Below are positions 32,201 through 45,312 of a stretch of DNA of 64,000 bases, one piece after another; the first letter of the stretch is position 1; the number at the start of each line of letters is the position of its first letter. Below the pieces are notes generated by a model, which saw only the letters and a program-made list of their open reading frames with translations, was not told where the DNA came from and made no database searches. The position numbers and the translations under genes are program-made. The DNA is from Amanita rubescens (Eukaryota; Basidiomycota; Agaricomycetes; Agaricales; Amanitaceae), in NCBI GenBank assembly GCA_015039365.1, contig WION01000009.1, forward strand, positions 310,001-374,000. The letters are read 5' to 3'.

Positions 32201-35200
32201 CGTGCTAGCAGCGAGGGCGAGCTACGCTTAGAATCTTCGAAAGATGAGTGACACGAACTCAGTTTAAGGGCATTCACTCACCATCCATGTTTTGGGCTAC
32301 TGTTACGACATCGAATGACTCCATCTTTGTCAGACTCTCCTGAAGCTTTTTCACCAAAGTTGCGAACGGAGTTTGACTACTAGACACGTGCTTGGTTTTA
32401 CGAGAAGCGAAAACATTGAACATAAGCTCCTTGCGCTTGTTGGTCGGAACTGGGGACGTAATGAATCCCCGAGCAAAACAAGATCGGATCCGACACTTAC
32501 CTGTTCTACCTTGATCAGTTAGCAACTTAAGCAAACCATCGACAACTCCACTCTGCATTAATTCAAAGCTCGAAACGGATGTGTGAGGAGAAGCGAAAAG
32601 ATCTGCCAGCTCACGCAATGCCTCACCCAACTCCTTTTCATTAGCGTTGGGCAAAGCAATGCGTTCATTGAGACGATGAAGAGTTCCAAATGCGTCGTCA
32701 TCATCCTTCTCTTCTTCAACCTTGAGATATCTAAATTGTATGACACGGGCGCGCAACGTTATCGCATCTTCGGGCTCTATGGACAAGGAAGAAAGCTTTC
32801 TATATCCTGGAATAGTCGAGGGATGGATCGCAGGGGCAGGCGTAACGTTTCCAGAGTCGGGGGCTGATGGCGAATCTTTGTCCTTGTCCTTCGACTTCGG
32901 GGACTGACTAAGAGTTCGCGCAGCTAAGCTGTCAATCTCATGAAATACCCCTTCCCGTCGGAAAGTTGGCTTAAACAACTGCGGCAGCTTTCCCAAGAGA
33001 AGATCTACCAGCTGTAGCACGCTGATGACGAGGGAAGGATGGTCTTTCGATGACAATACAGAAGCAGCAAAGCTAGCAACAGGGACAGACTGGTTGGAAT
33101 ATGAATATCCCGACTCAAAGAGCGAAGGTTGAATCATACCGTAAAGACACGCTTGAGTCCATCCGCATCGAGAAAACTGACAGCTTTCAGTATTGCTGTC
33201 AAAGTTTTTATTCGTACAGGAGCGTATACGCTTGCTGCGTACACGTCGACCAAAACCGGGATAGTTAGTTGCATAAATTTGCCGACAACCTGGGGTTTGG
33301 AACGAAGCAATTCAGTCCTATCAGGCAGTGCTTCCTTCTTTACATCCGCGACACGGCGCTCTTCAGTCTCTTGGCTTCCATTGTCAGGTGCAGCTGATTC
33401 TGGCGAAGGACCATCTGTTGGCATCGATGGGCCAACGTCCTGAGGTGTTTGTTGCGAAACAACATGACCACTCGCAGCCTGACGCGCTGCCGCCCTCTCT
33501 GCCCTGGCTCTCGCCTTTACAAGGCGTGCTAAAGATTTCTCAGTGTATGCTTTATGGTCAAAGACGCCGTCTGACACTGACATGAGTCGTGGTAAAAAGG
33601 TCAAAGAATTTAGCTCCTTACCTTTCGGTAGAGGTGGCAATAGTTCTGAGATGAGACCCAACGCTTCATCAATCTGTTCCTTCGGTCGATGCCCAAGATT
33701 TTCCATTACTGACATATCTGCAATTCCTCCACCGAAACCCTGACCTTCCATTTCGTCGTTCATACTACCCTCAATATCAGCCGACGGCATGACACCAGTG
33801 AGGATCTGATATATGATGTCGACAATCTCTGCCTCAAGCAGAGTCAATGTTATCTTGGGACTAGCTCTTGCACAGGTTGCCAAAGCTCGCAGCAATTGTG
33901 TGTATGTATTGGTAGCGACAAGAGGTGAACCACCAGCAGGCAACAGAAGTTGATTGACACCTTTAATTAATTCAATGTCAACCAGAGCTTCCAAATTTTC
34001 GACTGATGAGCGGTTGTAGGAATCAATGACGCGAATAACACAAAGACAAGCAAACTCGACGAGGCGCTGGTCCGGATATGATAGGCAATTGCGGATGATC
34101 GGCCAGACACCGCGAACCATGGGGAAGTATTCCGTTGATACATTGCGACAGCAGTTTGCTGCCGCCTGAAGGGCGGTACGCTGGACTGCAATAGAAAAGA
34201 AATCAAGATAATTTAACAGAGCAGCCAACCCCCCTTCGCGGACGATGGCACTAGGGTACTCCTCCGAAATTTTCTCTAAAGTCTGTATATAAAGTGAGAT
34301 GAATGAAATGAGCGAACCAATGTTGCTTACACTCAGCGTCTGTTCGGCAAGGTCAATGTAGGCAATTTCAATCAACTTGCTGCATAGAACTGGAATAGCA
34401 CCATGATACACAACGGTATGTGCCACGCCGGGCAGGGCTTCCATCAAGTTTGCAAGACAACGACAGGCAAGGACCTGTGCTTCAAGGTTCTCGTCACCTT
34501 GGAACCCACCTCCACTCATGGACAGGGCCGCAGCCAACGCCGCGTCCTCATCTTGGCCGTGCACCTCCTGATCTCCATCTTCGTCTTCATCTTCTTCTGC
34601 GCCCTGCCCGCCTAAGATTCTGACAAGCTCTCTCACAAATGACTCTACTTGGAAAGAGCCTGCCAGAGAATCTTCGGTGCTGATGCTAAGGACCTCACTC
34701 AGCTCTTGGAGGGCAAGAAGTCGGGTTGTTGGTTCTGCGGTGCTCTTGATGTTATTCAACAAGGTCTTCAGTCGAGAAGACTGGGATAACATATAAGAAC
34801 CGATATGGCGATAGTCACCAAAAATTGCCATGGCAGCTGCTGCCTCATCAAAAGCGCCGTGATTGGCGCCTCCGCTATTTGAGTTTGATGGGTCAGGGCC
34901 GGTTCTATTCTCGGCATCGTCATCCTCTCCATCTTCATCACCAAGAACAGGTTCTTCAGCTGCATGATCGAAGCTATCGTGAGCGATGTTCTCTGAAACT
35001 TCTTCATGGCCTTGCTTTACTGGCTCATCTGGTGGTAACTTATCATTTATTTCCCCGCTTCGATACTCTGCATCAAGCATTTCTAAATCCTCATCGGGAA
35101 TTCTAGATGTGCTCGCAATAATCTTGCTTTTCGCTGGAGACTTTCCCTTGGTAGTTGAGGAACTAAACATACATGATTATCACGCTCATGTATCGCCGCC

Positions 35201-35808
35201 GACATGTAGAGACATACCGTGTTTTGCGATTCATAGTTGAAGGTTCTGTAAATGCGGTTGTGGATCGTAGGGCGTATGCGATTCTAGGTCGTTTAGTAGA
35301 TGGTCCTGGAGTTTCTTCTTCTCCGGAACTCGGTTCTGGCGCTGCGCGTTTCTTGCCTTTGGTGTCTTTGGGGGGTTCGTTGATGATCAAGCCAGTAGAT
35401 TGCGGCGGGTTACGGCGGGCCCTTAATCAAAGATTAGAGACTGGTGAGAAACAAAGTTATGACAAACCTCTTATTAGGGCGCGAAGTTTCTTCCTTAGGT
35501 TTCGGTTTCCCAGACGCAGAATCTTTGGAGCGAGTCGTTCTAATTGAGTTGCTGCTTGAACGGGTGACTCTGGAGGTGGAGGGTTCGGACGGGGTTACGA
35601 CAGACAGCTGCTCTGAGAGGGATAAATCGCGTTCTTTGCCTTTGCCTTTAAGTTTGTTGTTCTGTTTCGCTGCTCTCACCCTTGCGCTTGAGCGCAAATT
35701 CTTTGATTCAAATGATGGTACTGCGGTTGACGAGTCAAGTTGTGAGTTTGATACAGATGCACCTGAGCTGCTCGTGGCCTCTTGTGGATGGATTGGTTGT
35801 AAGTCCAT
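29298..35808 (-). CDS. UFD4: HECT E3 ubiquitin ligase, UFD4/TRIP12 type
   Basis: Ufd4/TRIP12 ligases act in the ubiquitin-fusion-degradation and N-degron pathways. The start [16 protein letters not shown] at 35808 opens a long disordered Ser/Lys-rich N-terminus. An armadillo/HEAT region follows ([53 protein letters not shown]) in a 678-codon open exon, then the linker with [15 protein letters not shown]. The HECT domain includes [19 protein letters not shown] and ends with the catalytic-cysteine segment [13 protein letters not shown], Cys codon at 29402-29400. Stop TAA is 29300-29298. One extra base (G at 31580) shifts the frame in the linker; the rest is consistent. It lies tail-to-tail with the PB1-CRN gene, 122 bases apart. 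Confidence 0.92.
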
Positions 35809-35991
35809 TTAGTTCATGCCCAGAGCCATCGATATTAGACGGTGGGCACTGAAGCAGGGCAAGGGGATCACAGACGCTAGCCTGCGATACTGGAAGGAGA
35901 AAGGACGTTACTCGCGCTGACACCTGAGCTAATCTTGACTTATATAAGCAGCGTGGTAGGACATTCAGTCTTAGTGTACTCTATCCTATTG

Positions 35992-37927
35992 TCAACGCCT
36001 GTGCTCCTTGATAATCTCCTCGACGCTCTGGATGAAGATATTGACAATAACTTCGACTTGTTCTTTTGTAATGTTGTAGGCAGGCGCAAATATGATGTGT
36101 TCCCCTTTTGTGCCCTCCAAGTTGGCCCCACCCGTCATACCCATCAGGACCAATCCATTTTTCAATGCCCTCGCCTGAACAAGCATGGCGAAGTGACCAC
36201 CTTTCAGGTCCAGTTGTGCAGCTTCTGGCACATCGACGTCAAATTCAACTGCCCAAAAGCCGCCGCCGCCACGGATATCGAACGTAAAGGGTGCTGCCAA
36301 CGCATTCGGTCCACGAAGTTTCTCTTCCAGTAGTTTTCCTGTACAAAAGCTATCAAAGTGCCGTCGGCATGGATATTGTTTCATACCAAGATAGGCTCCT
36401 TGGTTGCGAATGTTCTCCAACAGGTTTTCGGACTTGATGACTTCTTGCACCGCGAGAGAAGCAGCGCAGGCCACCGGATGTGCCTGGAACAGTATGTAAG
36501 GAAACCCCCGTCTTACACATCCACGCCACTTGCCTGGTAAGTGTGGCCATGCGGCCAGAAACCCGAACTACCAGAAATCCCAACCGTCACTTTCTGAGAC
36601 ATTAAAATAGCACCGATCGGCACATAACTACGGGCAAAAATCGTGTAAATGAATGTAAGAAACAAGGCGATATGACTTGCCCTGCTCCGAGTCCCTTGGC
36701 AACGGCTTGGATGTCAGGCTATGGCGCAAAGTCAATTGGGAAAATGTCAGTTTGATCAGATTGCTTACTGAGACTCCGTCTCCAAATGATTCCCATCCAT
36801 GCAGGGTGCCCATGCCTACCTGCAGAGTTAGACTGCAATGCAAGAGCTAGTTAAAATACCCACGGCCCATCCCACTCATAACCTTGGATAAATGGTCAAT
36901 GAAATTAAATACATCCAAATTTTGCGGACATCTCACCTCGTCCAGGATGAACAACGCCCCGTATTTGTCGCAGACGGACTTCATTGCTTACGCAGACTTA
37001 GAAGATGGGGCGAAAATGAAGAAGGGTCTTACCTTTGAAGTAGCCCTTGGGGGCTGATACGACACCAGTTGTGGCCCCAACGACGGTCTCCGCCACGACT
37101 ATAATTGCAGCTCAGCATGAAAATATAATAGAAAACAGGACCAACAAACATCCAATGACAGTGTCTGAGCCTAGCTCAATAAACTTATCTTCCAATTCCT
37201 GCCTAAGACGTTCGACGTATTGTTCCTCGGTTTCGTCGGGGCGCTGGAAGCGTTTCGCATATGCAGGTGAAACGTGATGAAAATTAGTACTGTTCATGAT
37301 CGCCGCATATGGTGCCCGACGAGTCGGATGATAAGCCAACGAAAGGACTCCAACTGTGTTACCATGGAAAGACAGCTTTCGGGCTATGTAGTTTGTGCGC
37401 TTGGGTTGTCCGATTGAATTGTAGTACTGCGAATACTTGGTTTCAACGATCTTGCAGTCCGTAAACAGGATAACATACCTGCCGACCAAGTTTGATGACG
37501 CCCTCCATGGCCTCGGAACCTGGCTGCCCTTGGTAAAATTTCCTCACGCTGTGTGACTATAGTGCTCACCTCCCGCAACAAAAACGCACTTGTTGAAGGC
37601 CCCGTTGCTAGAGTCTACCAGCGTCTTGGCCAATTTTTCTGCAGGCTCGTTTGAGAGCTGCATATTATAAGTATCTGCTCGACTTTTTTAAGATGCCTGA
37701 TGGCATGATCCAATAAGCCTCGTACATGCGACTTTGTCAAGTTGGTCCTTCATTGCTTGGATGACCTTGGGGTGACCATTGCCGATACATGCAACAGCGG
37801 CCCCCCCAACCCCATCGATGATCCTCTGACCATCTTCGAGATTGTAATATATGCCTTCTGCGCTGACTGCCACAGGTGGTTTCCAAGGGGTACGGAAAAG
37901 GATGGAAGTAGGTTGGCTCTCGCTCAT
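35992..37927 (-). CDS. Class III PLP-dependent aminotransferase
   Basis: The start MSESQPTSILFRTPWKPP at 37927 is followed by DGQRIIDGVGGAAVACIGNG and the conserved SNGAFNKCVFVAGGSEAMEG. The PLP-ring contact block reads SFHGNTVGVLSLAYH, and the helix before the acidic PLP contact reads DKYGALFILDE. The Schiff-base lysine lies in DIQAVAKGLGAG and the end is VEEIIKEHRR with stop at 35992. Introns are short; the one inside KGLGAG|YVPIG uses a GC-AG boundary (donor at 36680). The family covers omega-amino-acid and 4-aminobutyrate transaminases; the substrate cannot be settled from sequence. The frame is clean. The gene is divergent from PSO2 across a 383-base spacer. Confidence 0.87.
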
Positions 37928-38310
37928 GTTGTGGAAAAGTTATAAGCCAATCGACCGCAGATAACGGGTATTTTATATGGCGCTCTCTATCAATCGAAGC
38001 GCGTTAGTTCCATCATGACAAATTCAAATGCACGAGATAAGCGGACAGATGGTTACAAGAATCTTGGCCCGGAGCTACACGGCAGTTGCGGAGGCATTCA
38101 CATCATATGTTGTGATCACAAGGTAACGTCTCGACCTTCGGCCACGCGTTATCTGATAAATGAATGTCAGGAGGACTGATATCAAACATGTTGGGACATA
38201 CATTGACATACATAAGAATTTATGGGTGTGGGACTATGTGGGACGAAGGCGGGCCAAGGCGCAAGGGGGCATATCTTTCCAACACGTGATAGTGATACCC
38301 ATTTCACTCC
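37928..38310. other. Divergent spacer between the aminotransferase and PSO2
   Basis: These 383 bases contain the promoters of both divergent genes. No conserved open frame, TATA element or repeat stands out. Confidence 0.4.
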
Positions 38311-40541
38311 ATGCCGCCCGCGAAGAAGCGAAAGATTAATGCTGGATCGTCTATAACTACACTGCATCGATTTTTCAGTGCGAACGGTCCTGGGACAAAG
38401 AATCTTGCCCCGTCGCTGCGCGTCAAGACTGAGACAGAAATCATCGTCATTGACTCAGACTCAGACGAGGTGGAAATCGTCGATGGGCCCAGTGAGCTTC
38501 TGACTGCCAACAACAAATCCATCCAGGAGGATTGCCCTGCTAAATTTGCACAATCCTAACGCGTCAAAAAACGCGTCTGGTTCTGGTCCTGTCAATGATA
38601 CTGCATTTCCGTCATTCGGATTCCCCACATTACTTCAGCCTCAAACCTCTGTCTCTGGAACCAACTTTACAGCGGAGAACCCAGCCATTTGTGGAGCCCC
38701 TACGAAACTGAAGACAGCAGAGACGGTCAGATCCCCCCAAAACGACGAATTGTCATTCGTCGACTCTCCGAGGCCCCTCCAGTCGAATTTGGCAGTTGGA
38801 ATGGATGATTGGGGCACTGGTGATGATGAAATAAATCTGATTTCAGTCCGAGAAGAGGACGACGAATATGCAGAGGATGATATTGATGAACCACTAGAAC
38901 AGCCTCAGCCCACCGACCTAGACAAGATGCCTGCCAATTCGAAGAATGCATTCTCGGTTCTGATGTCATCATTTCGAGAGAGCGAATCCTGGCAAGAGGC
39001 ATCAATAATGGAGGATCGAAGTATCAGATCAACCAAGAATAATCGACGCAACGCGCCTTTCTACAAGGTTTTACAAGGCATGCCTATTGCTGTGGATGCC
39101 TTTCGGTATGGGAAGATTCCTAATGTCAATGCTTATTTTTTAACGTTCGTTATCCCCACTGTACCATATCTAATTGTCCAGCTCATCTTAACCAGACATG
39201 CCCATGCAGATCATTATACAAATTTATCTTCATCTTGGCAGAAAGGACCTATCTATTGCTCCGAAGAAACGGCTAATCTTATTATCCATATGCTCTCAGT
39301 CGACAAGAAGTGGGTACATCCCTTACCTAATGGATGTACCGACAACCATCCCCAACACTAACGGCGTCCGTGTAACACTCATAGAGGCTAATCACTGTCC
39401 TGGTTCTTGTTTATTCTTCTTCGAGGGACCGCAGACGGTAGATGCTGGGGATAGCAAGTATAAGTCGCCATATATTGGTACTTCAAGGATCTTCAGATAC
39501 CTTCACTGTGGCGATTTCCGTGCATCACCAAGACATGTTCTGCATCCTGCCGTCAAAGGAAAGCGAATTGATCATGTATACCTCGATACAACCTACTTGG
39601 ACCCAAAGTACACATTTCCTCCACAGCCATTAGTAATATCAGCTTGCGCAGATCTCGCAAAGCGTATTTCGGATGGGGAATCAACTGCCAAGAAGTCGGG
39701 AGTTGATGCGTGGCTAGTAAAAAATGGCACTAAGCAGAGCAAGGCAATAGACAACCTCCGCACTCTGTTTAGTCGTTGGGTACGTTTTTTTCATCCTGAT
39801 CTAATATTCGCCTCATGAATGACACTACGAATAGTACCTATTCAGTGGGCAAAGAACGCATACTGAAAGGTGCGTGTTTCGACGTTGTGGCGAAAGGGGG
39901 CTAACGGCACTCTCATAGCCATTGCACATGCTTTACGAAGCAAGGTATACTGCGATTCGCGCAAAACCGCTCTCCTACGGTGTCTAGCAGATAACTGAAC
40001 TGAACGATCTGCTCACATCTGATCCACTTTCGGCTGTAGTCCACGTACTGCCTCTCGCGATGATCGCATCCGACAGATTGAAAGCCTACCTTCAGAAGTT
40101 TCAGGGTCACTTTGACAACGCAGTAGGCTTTCGGCCTACCGGTTGGACGTGAGTCATGAATAACAATGACGCGTAGTAGTGGAATGAAGCCGTGATTTGT
40201 GCAGATATGCCCAAGCAGCTGGTGCTGATCAAATGCCGTCCATTGCTACTGTTCTATCGCGGGTTCCGCACCGCGATTATAGTTATCTCGATCTTCAACC
40301 GTCAAGGCAGTCCACAAAGACTTTGCAAATATATCCTGTGCCCTATTCTGAACATTCCTCTTTCTTTGAACTTACTTGTTTCGCCATGTCATTCAGTTGG
40401 GTCAGAATGATTGCCACTGTAAACGTGGGGAGCGAATCTTCTAGGAGAAAAATGTCTCAATGGGTTTCAAGATGGGAAACCGAAAGGAAGAAACGAGGGA
40501 GTGATACGGTCGTGCCGTGTAGACATCCAGATTATTGGTAG
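38311..40541 (+). CDS. PSO2: DNA interstrand cross-link repair nuclease PSO2/SNM1
   Basis: Pso2/SNM1 nucleases are 5' exonucleases of the metallo-beta-lactamase/beta-CASP family that trim DNA at interstrand cross-links. The N-terminus MPPAKKRKINAGSS is basic and is followed by IIVIDSDSDEVEIVD. The catalytic region has RYGKIPNVNAYFLT joined to the metal-binding motif HAHADHYTNL, IEANHCPGSC, YLHCGDFRASPRHV, DTTYLDPKYTFPPQ, VVGTYSVGKERI, and PYSEHSSFFELTCF near the end. Stop is TAG 40539-40541. Four single extra bases break the frame: T run 38545-38547, A at 39329-39330, A at 39762 and T at 39996. All sequence on both sides remains conserved, so I treat the gene as probably functional in the organism. 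Confidence 0.87.
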
Positions 40542-40661
40542 TGGATAATCCACAGCGATTAAGACATCAGTGTATAGATGTATTTTGTATAATTGGAATA
40601 CAACACATGGAACAAGGATGCATGAAACAAGGATGTAAAAAGCTGCTGGATGTTGGTCGAA

Positions 40662-41752
40662 TTACTGCTCAGCTCGCTTCCTCCTAACATCACGCTCCTC
40701 GGAGATGGTGAGTTTGATACCCTTGCCTTTGGGTAGAGATATCCAGGGCTTGATGCCCTCGCCAATGACGAAGATGTTCGTTATCCTGTATGCAGTGAGA
40801 GGCTTTCATGTCATTCTGCAGTTTGACTTACCGAGTAGCGAATGTCCTGTCCAAAGAGTCCTTGACATGCACAATATCGAAACCTCCAACATGTCTCTCC
40901 TTGTGAGTAATAACCCCAGCTCTGCCCATGTTACGCCCACCGGTGACCATGACAATGTTACCAGTGTCGAATTTGACAAAGTCGATGATTTTGTTTTGTT
41001 CAATGTCGAACTTGACAGTGTCGTTTACTTTAATCAGAGGATCAGGGTAGCGGATGGTTCGCCCATCGTGTGTGACGATGTGTGGGACTCCGCGAGCACC
41101 AATGGCGACTTTGCGGACCTTCAGCAGCTTGTAGGTGGCTTCCTCGGGGGTGACCCTGTGAATGGTGAAACGGCCCTTGATGTCGTAGAGGAGGCGGAAG
41201 TATTCGCCAGATTTCTCGATAGAGATGACATCTGTTGATAAGGTCGCGGTCAATGATGTAACATAACCATGATGCATTTGTTACGGACCCATGAAACCGG
41301 CAGGGTATGTGGGATCTGTGCGAACCTTGCCGTCAATTTTGATGAGTCGCTGAGCGACAATGGAGGTAACTTCATGACCAGTCAAGGCATATTTTAGCCT
41401 GTTTCTCAGGAAAACGGTGAGGGGAAGGGACTCCCGAAGCTTATGTGGTCCAGGGGAAGGTCGAGGAGCCTATAATTATAGTGGACGTTCAGACGCATAG
41501 TCTCGTTCCTAGAGCAGATTCTCGTACATAAGTTCCGCCCAGTTTGTCCAGCATCCATGATGAGGGCGCGTTCAGACGCTTCAAGTGCTTTTTTGGTCCC
41601 CGGCCCTAGTTACAACGTCAGTTCCATACTCGTGATTACATCCAAGGTCATCCAGACGCCAGTGTGCGCATCCAGCGATTTTCCGCACAAACGGGCGACA
41701 AGGTATTTTCGACGGATGAACATGGACGTAAACAAGGTAGATTACGAACCAT
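40662..41752 (-). CDS. RPS4: 40S ribosomal protein S4
   Basis: This is small-subunit protein eS4. Exon 1 is only the ATG at 41752-41750, followed by a GTTCGT donor and a roughly 135-base intron. Exon 2 starts [18 protein letters not shown]. Later exons give [68 protein letters not shown] and [15 protein letters not shown]. It ends in [13 protein letters not shown] with TAA at 40664-40662. The KOW-like and S4-like segments and total length fit the family. The long first intron is typical of ribosomal protein genes and may carry regulatory signals. Confidence 0.96.
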
Positions 41753-42159
41753 TCTGCGCTAAAGAAATCTTGAGGAGTCTTGAGAGTGTCGATGCGTTGA
41801 CGATGATGCTTTCCTTCTCTTTCAGACCGTGAGAAAGTAGGCTGCTTTTGTGACAAAAGGTTCGTCACGCGGTGCACAGCAAAGATTATGGAAAATAAAC
41901 GAATTTCTTCTGTGGATCACAGGTGCGCTACTGCAACATGGCTCAAATATATGTTTCGTTGCGTTAATTGCAAAGCTGCTTTCCGTTTGTCAGACAGAAT
42001 TCCGAAAGGGGCTAATCTGCGCCCATGATCTGTTTGCCATTGTTATGACAATAAGGGTAGTAAGCTGTGAAATTGCTAGGTAACAATTGACCGTCCATCC
42101 CCCTTTCCCCGTTCCTCACCTTTATGTATACAGCACTAGTCAGTGACTTCTGTATCAAC
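41753..42159. other. Divergent spacer between RPS4 and the translocator-family gene
   Basis: This 407-base spacer holds the RPS4 promoter and leader side and the upstream region of the 42160 gene. There is a C/T-rich block near 42090-42120, as expected close to a fungal transcription start. Otherwise I see nothing specific. Confidence 0.4.
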
Positions 42160-43868
42160 ATGCAAAGCAACCATACGCGTCCACAGATATCGGCGTACAA
42201 CCCTCGCAACAGTGAGAAGCAACGCTTCTCTCTAAAGGGCATGGGAATGGCAAATAACCACCCTCTCCCGCACTACATATCCCCGCAAGACCAGTATGCA
42301 ACCCCTACTGGCATCTCCGCTATTTTGGCGTTGTTCGCAGATCTCGGAAAGCGCATAGCTCACCTTGCTCGGCTCCGCTCAAGCACGCAATCAGCATCCT
42401 ATTCTAAAGAATTATCGTCCCCGTCCCAATCGTCACAGTCAACCACCAACTTCGTAATGTTATGTGCGTTATGGTACTGCAGCTCTGCGTTATCTTCAAA
42501 TACTGGCAAAGCAATATTGAACCAATTTCGCTATCCCGTAACATTAACTTTTGTTCAATTCGGCTTCGTCGCCCTCTATTGCTTCCTCTTCATGTCGCCG
42601 CTCGTTCGCTTCACCAGATTACGGGCGCCCTCAAAAGCTATCTTCATGACAACTCTACCGATGGGATTATTCCAAGTAGGGGGACACATGTTCTCTAGCA
42701 TGGCGATATCAAGGATACCTGTCAGCACTGTACATACGATCAAGGTAGTCTATCCGTCTTTCTGGTGCAACGTTGTTGAACCTTTCACTCCATTCAGGCG
42801 TTGTCACCATTATTCACGGTTGCGGCATATGCCTTACTCTTTGGGGTCAGCTATTCTGGAAAAACTTACATCTCGCTCCTGCCGCTGACATTGGGTGTAA
42901 TGCTTGCCTGTTCATTTGACGTTTCGGCGTCGAATGCGATTGGCCTCCTCTGTGCTTTTGGATCTGCTCTCGTTTTCGTGAGCTCCAACATCTTTTTCAA
43001 GAAGGTCATGCCATCAAATACGGGTGGCTCCTCAGCGTCAAGTACATCCCACAAGCTGGACAAGCTGAATCTTCTTTTATATTCATCCGGCACGGCGTTC
43101 GTGCTGATGATTCCCATGTGGATTTATTCCGACCTACCTATCCTCATCTCTGGCACATCCCATCCTGAATATGATCTGCCGAATGTTGATCGAGCGGCAT
43201 CACATTCAATCCTATATTATTTCTTCATGAATGGCACGGTTCACTTCGCGCAAAATATCATTGCATTTATCATACTATCATCAACATCACCGGTCACCTA
43301 TTCTATTGCATCACTCATAAAACGTGTCGTAGTCATTTGCATGGCAATCGTTTGGTTCCAGCAACTGATTCATCCGATTCAGGGAGTTGGGATCTTAATG
43401 ACCTTCATCGGTCTATATATGTACAACGAGTCAAAAGCGGACGTCGAGAAAGGAGAGCGGAAGATGAGGCGCGTAGAGGCTGCTCGCGGACTCATGTTGC
43501 CGACTACAACGGAAGATAGTCGGATGATGTCAGGGACTAGTTCCCCCCCACCGACATTGCATCCCCAATACCAAAATGATGTCTTTGCAGCCGAGGCAAC
43601 TGGTGCTGGTCTTACTTCTGCTTCTTCATATGAAAGAGGTCGCGCTCCATCACTATATCCCTCCATGAACAATTTTGTATATCCGACCTCTGCTGGCTTG
43701 AAGGTCGACACCACACCGCTGCATAGGTATAGCCCTACTAATAAAGACGAAAAGCATGCAACATCTCCCGTGGACTCCTACCCTTCACCACCGCCCTCCG
43801 TCCATTCTCCACCTTCAAGGAGCATCTCTCTGGATGAAAGCACTCTACATACTGCAATTGTGACCTAA
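42160..43868 (+). CDS. Triose-phosphate-translocator family membrane transporter (SLY41-like)
   Basis: The predicted start is MQSNHTRPQISAYN at 42160; an in-frame Met at 42124 is possible. After a disordered N-terminus come about ten membrane helices of the drug/metabolite transporter fold, including NFVMLCALWYCSSALSSNTG, FVQFGFVALYCFLFMSPL, TTLPMGLFQVGGHMFSSM, IGLLCAFGSALVFVSSNIFF, VTYSIASLIKRVVVICMAIV and GVGILMTFIGLYMYN. One intron lies at about 42744-42798. The SLIKRVVVI and STVHTIK motifs are those of TPT-domain proteins. In yeast the relative Sly41 acts in the ER-Golgi system; the transported substrate here is unknown. A long Ser/Pro-rich cytosolic tail follows. Stop is TAA 43866-43868. 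Confidence 0.85.
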
Positions 43869-44038
43869 AGGACTAATCTTGTTATGAACCAGAACATCTA
43901 TTATTTAATATGTACAGCCGTTTATTGTTCTCCTCAACCTACCTAGTTGGATAGATCATACCACATAGATTATGTACAGGAGTGTGCGGACCAAGTTAAT
44001 TGCAAAGAGAGTACTATAGACCTTGACTGACGTATCCG

Positions 44039-44056
44039 ACCGAACTAGAGTTCGGT
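44039..44056. promoter_or_regulatory. Inverted repeat upstream of SFH5
   Basis: Perfect 8-base arms ACCGAACT and AGTTCGGT are separated by AG, 94 bases ahead of the SFH5 start and 170 bases past the end of the transporter gene. A near-perfect palindrome in a promoter-sized spacer suggests a dimeric factor site. No factor can be named. Confidence 0.3.
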
Positions 44057-44150
44057 TTGTTGAACGTTCATGAATTGTATCGCCCGCGTCACAGTACATA
44101 ACTGACTCCGAGTCGGCACTAAGCTTACGGCACGTTTCTGATCAGTAGCT

Positions 44151-45312
44151 ATGACCGAACAGACAACAGCCACGCCCGCTATCGAGCCACAGAATCCTCT
44201 AACTGAAAAATTCACGGAGCAGGAATGGGTAGCATTGAAAGAATTTAGGGTACGTAACTTCTTCCTCGTGTTACAGATCCATATTTACATTCTTACGCGC
44301 TCTTAGGAAGGGCTACCAGCAATATTTAAAGCTGCATACGAGGACCCCAAGGAAGCCGAGACTACAATAACGGTCTGGGGCGTCGATATTGACCCCGCTC
44401 ACCCCAACACAGATGCGAGGGTTAGTGTTGTGCTGATGAAGTTTCTCCGTGCAAGGTGAGCGTACAAGAATGTCCGCGCAACTTCCCTATTCACGCAATA
44501 GAATTCGACAGAAATCTAAATGTTCGCGAAGCACAGGATATGTTTACATCTACTCTAAAGTGGAGGAAAACCTTCGACATAGAAGCTGTGATGAAAGAGG
44601 AGTTTCCTCAAGATATTTTTGGCAAGCTGGGCCATATTTACGGTACAGATAAAGAGGGGAGGCCCATTGTGTCAGTTTTACACAAGTATCCGTAATACCT
44701 GACGCTCATGCCGAGAATATACAGCTATAATCTCTATGGCGCCAACAAGGACTTGAAGTCAGTGTTTGGTGATGTGCAACGGTTTTTTGCGGTTGGTATT
44801 TCCTTGCGAACGGGCGTTAAAGATATTGACTGGTCGCAGATGGCGTGTCGCTCTCCAGGAGAAGAGTATTCAGATGCTCGACTTCGTCAATGTGGATCAA
44901 ACTATTCAAGTCCACGGTAGGTACCAACGCACTGTTATGTTGCCTGATGTATAAACAATTATCAGATTACGAGGGTGTCGGTCTTTCAAGTCGAGATGCG
45001 AATTCCAAGGCCGCTGCGTCCGAGGCGACTACCATCTTCGCAAACCACTACCCAGAACTTCTGGTGAGCGCTAACGAGAATAGGTGTCGCCGTTGTTAAC
45101 GCATATAATGGCAGTATAAGAAATTCTTCATAAGTGTCCCATCGCTGTTGACCTGGATATTCTGGGCTATGAAACCACTTATATCTGCAAATACTGTGGC
45201 GAAAATGTTGGTTATTGGTTCAGGGCAACAGGCAATCAGCAAAGCTTTATTACCTCACGTAGATCCAAGCCAGCTACCGAAGAGATACGGCGGCGAGGCC
45301 GAAGCATTCTGA
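44151..45312 (+). CDS. SFH5: Phosphatidylinositol transfer protein, Sec14-like (SFH5)
   Basis: Sfh5 is a CRAL-TRIO protein; fungal members are implicated in PI transfer and, in yeast, haem binding. The start MTEQTTATPAIEPQNP at 44151 is followed by AIFKAAYEDPKEAETTITVW, the CRAL-TRIO N-domain RVSVVLMKFLRAR|NLNVREAQDM, and GHIYGTDKEGRPI. The lipid-binding core has YNLYGANKDLKSVFGDVQRF, LDFVNVDQTIQVH and DYEGVGLSSRDANS. The end reads SVPSLLTWIFWAMKPLI and LPKRYGGEAEAF with TGA 45310-45312. The T run at 44783-44788 has one base too many for the conserved frame at an exon end; everything else splices cleanly. Confidence 0.9.

Noticed and set aside
42801..42900. Alternative start of the transporter inside its second exon
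   Set aside because: The upstream exon encodes conserved membrane helices and joins in frame through a GT-AG intron at about 42744-42798.
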